Positions 22,788 to 26,141 of a stretch of DNA of 26,141 nt are shown one piece after another; the stretch's first letter is position 1, and the number at the start of each line of letters is the position of its first letter. The stretch covers positions 1 to 26,141 of the forward strand of contig CAYUNE010000004.1 of assembly GCA_964446115.1 (NCBI GenBank). The letters are read 5' to 3'. The notes under the pieces were generated by a model, which searched no databases, had not been told where the DNA came from, and saw nothing but the letters and a program-made list of their open reading frames with translations. The translations under genes and the position numbers were made by a program. The DNA comes from CAYUNE01 sp964446115. Its GTDB lineage: Bacteria > Desulfobacterota > Desulfobulbia > Desulfobulbales > Desulfobulbaceae.

Positions 22788-25238
22788 TTACCGACCGCTT
22801 TTCTCCTCACTGATCATCTTGTGGAGAATGGCCGGCAGCGATCCCGGTTGCAGATAATCGCGCCCGTACCCCCTGGCGAAAATGAAGGATGACTTCCGGG
22901 CCATCTCCGTCCAGGACATGGTGTCGGGTCCGGCGGCAACCACTTCAAAAAAATTCTTGTTGTAGGGATCGTTGATCCCGGCCTTGCCGGTGCCGATGGT
23001 CGCCAGAATATCGACATTTCCCCGGAACAGCTCGCTCAACCGGCTGTACACCTTGATCCCGCCGCAGGACCCGAGACTGAGAAAGCGCCGGTTGCGCAGC
23101 AGATCCTGTTCCGTGATCCGTCCTGTGGCCAGAAGTTTTTCCAGCGGTTCGATAATCTGTTCCTTGCGCCAATAGCTGTGTCCCCGCTGGGCAAACATCT
23201 CATGTCCTTTGACGATGAATTCTTGCAATAGTCGTTCCTGGTCTTGCTGATTGCTGTAGATAAAAACCGTGTGATTAATGGTGATACCTTCCTTTTTCCG
23301 CACAAAATCAACGGCAAAATGCTGTGCAACCATCTCCCGGTACAGTTTGGGCAGGCCGCTGCCCGGCTTTTTCCGTGCCAGTTTCACCAGCCAGGCTGCC
23401 CGCTCTTTTGCCTTTCCGGAAAGCCGGGAGCTAAAGAACCGTTTTGACGGCACGGGCAGATATCCGCTTTTCAGTAAAATCCGCGCATTGGAAAAAAAAG
23501 ATCTGCGGCCGTCATCATCGGGATGGAAAATCGACAGGGAGCTGAGCCGGCCATCCCGTTTCCACTGTGCAAAGGGAGTCGTCAGGTATGGAGTGAGATC
23601 GACTCTGCCCCGCACCGCCAGCAGGCCGGTGATCATCCCGCGATCCTCGGCGGAAAGCAGTTCCGGGTACTCCTTCAGATAGTACTGCAGAATCACCCTG
23701 ACCTGTTTGGCAAAGAGCGATTCTCCGCCATCTGCAAGGGTGGTCATCCGACGAATGAGAAAGGTGCGGACAGGCGGCCGCAGGGTTTCCAGCAGATGCA
23801 TGAAGGTGGCGGAAAAGAGCAACAGCGAGTCCTCGTCCTCGAATGCCGAGGCCGCCACCAGCTCCAGAACCTGCTCCTGTTCCCGCGGATCGTCGGGGAA
23901 AAATACCGTCAGCTTACCCTTCTGGGCAAGGCTGACAATAAAATCCGAAACCAGATGCGTCTCCGGGTCGATGGCCTGTAGAAAGGCGACAAGACCCCGG
24001 GGGAAAGCGGCGTCGATGCGTCCGGCCAGCTCCGGCACCAGGATATCCCTGAAGGAACTGTCATACAGATCACCCCCCTGGGCCAGGAGCGCATAGATAT
24101 TTGCGGCGGTGAGATCACGGGCGGTCTGCTTGCGATCCGCGGCCGTTGCCCGCCTGAGCACGGCGATCAACTCGTTCTTGCGGCCGGCACGGGTCAGCGT
24201 CAACACCCGTTGGCCGAAACGGGAACGCACCTGGGGCGAGAGAGCGGCAAAGATCTTGCCAAGCCGCTGAAAAGAGGAGGCCCGCAGGGTGTCGCTGGAT
24301 ATTTCAAACCCGTAACGGTCGGTGATGGCATGGAGGTTGTTGATCTTGTAGATCAGTCGTATCCCTGCACGGTAAAAGGCGTCCAGCAATATGCCTTTCC
24401 GGTTGTCGGAAAGCTTGAGATACTGCCCTTCCCGCACGGATGTTGTATTGGCGAAATAGGCCACCAGAAAAAACCAGCCCTCATCGGCATCCATGCCCGG
24501 GGATTCAAACAGGGTCTTGGCGTTCCAGGCGCTGTCGTCCGCCAGTTTACTGATCAACGTCAGACCGTCCCGGGCCCGTTCGGAGGTCATTCCGGAAATA
24601 CGAAAAAAACTCTCCGCCGCCCAGGACTGGTTTTCTCCCTGCAGACCGATGACATGGAGGCAGTCCAGTGCCTGGGACGCCGTCATGGCAGCAACCTCGA
24701 ACAGGGCCCGAGCTGCGAGAATCCTGGCCGTAGACAGTTTGCGCAACAGCGGTACAAGGTGCAGGGCCACCTCGGCGCTAACGCCGTCCACCCGGCAGAA
24801 AGCGGCAAAGGCCCGGCTGGCATCGAGTTCCAGGGTGGCAACCCCGTTCAGGGCCGCAATCGCCTTTTCCAGATCACCCGGGGCGGTCAACAGGCTCCAG
24901 GCCTCGAAGGCCAAAACCTGTTCATAGCTCAGCCGCCGCTTCAGCAGCTCTCCCAACACCCGGCGGCTCCGAAAAAAATCCATCCCCGGGATCAGACAAA
25001 AGGAGCGAAACACCCGCAGCCGATTGTAATCAAACCCCCGCAGTACCTCACCCACAAAGGCAACCTGCTCCGCCGTCAGGCAGGGAAGCCGCCGGAACTC
25101 CTCGATGGTCTGCTGTCTGGCGGTATCGTGGATGGTCGGTTCATAACCGTGGCCACTGCCGGCCGTGCAAATCAGCAGTAACGGCCATATCCACCGGATA
25201 AACCGATGCCTTTTGCGCCCATGTATGCGTACGTCCAT
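22788..25238 (-). CDS. Exported helical-repeat protein with a predicted clan CD-like (caspase/gingipain-type) C-terminal region
   Basis: From the ATG at 25238 the product has 816 aa: very basic n-region, hydrophobic core IWPLLLICTAG and likely signal cleavage near residue 30. The frame stays open to ATGs at 25256 and 25295; the start is uncertain. Residues ~76-260 hold about six 32-35-residue units, each with an aromatic/Ala helix start and a GM/GV turn (IPGM 83-86, VDGV 150-153, ISGM 214-217, SPGM 246-249). Residues ~640-816 contain INHTVFIYSN, RGHSYW (H687) and LSLGSCGG (C725), then DILATIGTGKAGIND. The hydrophobic-strand, His, then strand-Cys order recalls clan CD cysteine peptidases, and similar RGHSY/LGSCGG proteins of unknown function occur, from memory, in Bacteroidetes. 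Function is not established. Confidence 0.72.
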   Translation of the reverse strand: MDVRIHGRKRHRFIRWIWPLLLICTAGSGHGYEPTIHDTARQQTIEEFRRLPCLTAEQVAFVGEVLRGFDYNRLRVFRSFCLIPGMDFFRSRRVLGELLKRRLSYEQVLAFEAWSLLTAPGDLEKAIAALNGVATLELDASRAFAAFCRVDGVSAEVALHLVPLLRKLSTARILAARALFEVAAMTASQALDCLHVIGLQGENQSWAAESFFRISGMTSERARDGLTLISKLADDSAWNAKTLFESPGMDADEGWFFLVAYFANTTSVREGQYLKLSDNRKGILLDAFYRAGIRLIYKINNLHAITDRYGFEISSDTLRASSFQRLGKIFAALSPQVRSRFGQRVLTLTRAGRKNELIAVLRRATAADRKQTARDLTAANIYALLAQGGDLYDSSFRDILVPELAGRIDAAFPRGLVAFLQAIDPETHLVSDFIVSLAQKGKLTVFFPDDPREQEQVLELVAASAFEDEDSLLLFSATFMHLLETLRPPVRTFLIRRMTTLADGGESLFAKQVRVILQYYLKEYPELLSAEDRGMITGLLAVRGRVDLTPYLTTPFAQWKRDGRLSSLSIFHPDDDGRRSFFSNARILLKSGYLPVPSKRFFSSRLSGKAKERAAWLVKLARKKPGSGLPKLYREMVAQHFAVDFVRKKEGITINHTVFIYSNQQDQERLLQEFIVKGHEMFAQRGHSYWRKEQIIEPLEKLLATGRITEQDLLRNRRFLSLGSCGGIKVYSRLSELFRGNVDILATIGTGKAGINDPYNKNFFEVVAAGPDTMSWTEMARKSSFIFARGYGRDYLQPGSLPAILHKMISEEKSGR

Positions 25239-25445
25239 ATTCCTCACGGCATTCATCCGCCGTTGCCGCCGACCGGAGAAAATCCGGATTTCCATAACCA
25301 GTTACAAATACGAATGTTTACCAAATCAGTTGTTTGCCCATGAGTAGTTGCGGATACCTTTCCCGTCCCTCCGCAATACCCCGAGCAGGAACATAGCACA
25401 TCCTGTTTTCTTTTTCAGCCGGCTTCCCGTCCGCTGCCGTCGTTC

Positions 25446-25474
25446 TTTACTCTTTTTCCGTCATGGCGTATAAT
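25446..25474 (+). promoter_or_regulatory. Sigma70-type promoter for the DUF2905 gene
   Basis: TTTACT (25446-25451, 4/6) and a perfect TATAAT (25469-25474) are 17 bp apart. The expected start near 25481 leaves a leader of about 49 bases before the ATG at 25530. Confidence 0.6.
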
Positions 25475-25529
25475 CGATATCTATCTCAGGTCCGCATAGG
25501 CATAGCAACCCGGCTGTCATTGGAAAACC

Positions 25530-25730
25530 ATGTCGAGAACCCTCATCGTAATCGGCCTTGTCATCATCGTCATCGGCCTGCTCTGGCCTTTCCTGCAAAA
25601 ACTCCACCTTGGCCGTCTGCCGGGGGACATCCTCATTAAACGCGACGGCTTCCGCCTCTATCTTCCCCTCACCAGCTCCATTGTCATCAGCATCATCCTG
25701 TCGATCATTCTCTGGATTTTTCGGCGATAA
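25530..25730 (+). CDS. DUF2905 small membrane protein
   Basis: The 66-aa product matches the DUF2905 pattern: TM1 (LIVIGLVIIVIGLLWPFL), then the conserved loop LGRLPGDILIKRDGFRLYLP, then TM2 (SIVISIILSIILWIF) ending in RR. The GRLPGDI and F-R-x-YxP features are family hallmarks. Function is unknown. GGAAA precedes the ATG weakly. It has its own promoter, and prpE starts 195 bp downstream. Confidence 0.9.
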   Translation: MSRTLIVIGLVIIVIGLLWPFLQKLHLGRLPGDILIKRDGFRLYLPLTSSIVISIILSIILWIFRR

Positions 25731-25925
25731 ACCCTGTTCAAATTTCCGGGCATCGTAAAATTTCGTCTTTTCCATCAGCCCGGGTCAGCCGGCCTTCGGA
25801 CCGAACTTCCCCTTGCGGGAGCCGGGACCATTGGGTATAGAGCAGGGAGTGACATGCTGTTGCCGCATCAGGAGTGAAATAAAGGAATTTCGTCCGGCTG
25901 CGCAAGAAAAAGGAGGAGAGGAGTA

Positions 25926-26141
25926 ATGGGCGCATACGAGCAGGTATTCAAAAAGAGTATTGAGCAACCCGAGGAGTTCTGGGCCGAGGCCGCCGGGGGC
26001 ATTGACTGGTATAAAAAATGGGATACGGTGCTGGAGAGCTCCAACCCGCCCATGTACCGCTGGTTTGTCGGTGGGGAGCTCAACACCTGTTACAACGCGG
26101 TCGACCGCCATGTCCAGGGCGGCCGCGGCGACCAGGTGGCC
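25926..26141 (+). CDS. prpE: Propionate--CoA ligase (propionyl-CoA synthetase), N-terminal part
   Basis: Activates propionate to propionyl-CoA through an acyl-adenylate. The first 72 residues are visible before the window ends. They form the ACAS_N region: EQPEEFWAEAAGGIDWYKKW, then PPMYRWFVGGELNTCYNAVD and RHVQGGRGDQVA. The RWFxGGELNTCYNA-DRHV signature separates PrpE from acetyl-CoA synthetase Acs, which usually reads WFxGGxLN-x-x-N. A strong AGGAGAGGAG lies just before the ATG at 25926, suggesting high expression. Propionate metabolism fits sulfate reducers and syntrophs. The catalytic P-loop is outside the window. Confidence 0.87.
   Translation, partial: MGAYEQVFKKSIEQPEEFWAEAAGGIDWYKKWDTVLESSNPPMYRWFVGGELNTCYNAVDRHVQGGRGDQVA

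Noticed and set aside
25461..25775. 104-codon minus-strand open frame over the DUF2905 gene
   Set aside because: It mirrors a recognised family on the plus strand that has its own promoter; the acidic product is a shadow.

Overview
The window reads as an ordinary chromosomal segment of a Gram-negative, sulfate-reducer-type bacterium, most likely Desulfobacterota (Desulfobulbales-like). This is inference: the tmRNA tag reads ADDYNYAMAA, close to tags I remember from that group; the proteins look like deltaproteobacterial homologues; outer-membrane biogenesis and propionate-activation genes are present; codon usage is moderately GC-rich. No rRNA, tRNA, CRISPR array, intact IS element or prophage was found.

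Layout. 1-650: the last codons of one gene and a degraded second gene, lying just beyond the 3' end of tmRNA, a common integration site; this is probably the edge or remnant of an island. 675-3424 (minus): gspE/pilB-type ATPase, smpB, then ssrA (tmRNA). 3501-4433 (plus): a secreted protein of unknown role behind a promoter almost abutting its start codon and carrying two inverted repeats. 4512-7648 (minus): a periplasmic solute-binding protein followed by a large hybrid histidine kinase (HAMP, HisKA, HATPase, REC, HPt). 7649-8218: a 570-bp gap with two mutually exclusive inverted repeats. 8219-11545 (plus): SurA-like chaperone/isomerase, RodZ and RecO, the last two overlapping by ATGA. 11559-13831 (minus): a membrane-anchored protein with a His-rich tail, a biotinyl-domain protein, and a biotin ligase whose reading frame continues that of the biotinyl protein after one TAG. 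13929-16351 (plus): cmoA-cmoB for wobble-uridine modification and a SLOG-like protein. 16729-18466 (plus): M23 peptidase plus bactofilin, a cell-shape pair. 18484-22670 (minus): holA, clpS and clpA; clpA carries an apparent frameshift that separates its last ~75 residues. 22788-25238 (minus): an exported ~816-residue protein with 32-35-residue helical repeats and a C-terminal His/Cys arrangement resembling clan CD (caspase/gingipain-like) peptidases. 25530 to the end (plus): a DUF2905 membrane protein and the start of prpE.

Functional themes: ribosome rescue and proteolysis (ssrA/smpB, and clpS/clpA, which together degrade tagged and N-degron proteins), envelope growth and shape (surA, rodZ, M23, bactofilin), tRNA modification (cmoAB) and biotin attachment. 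The points most worth a second look are the exported repeat protein with the predicted protease-like end, the in-frame TAG between biotin acceptor and ligase, the clpA frameshift, and the gene debris at the 3' end of ssrA.
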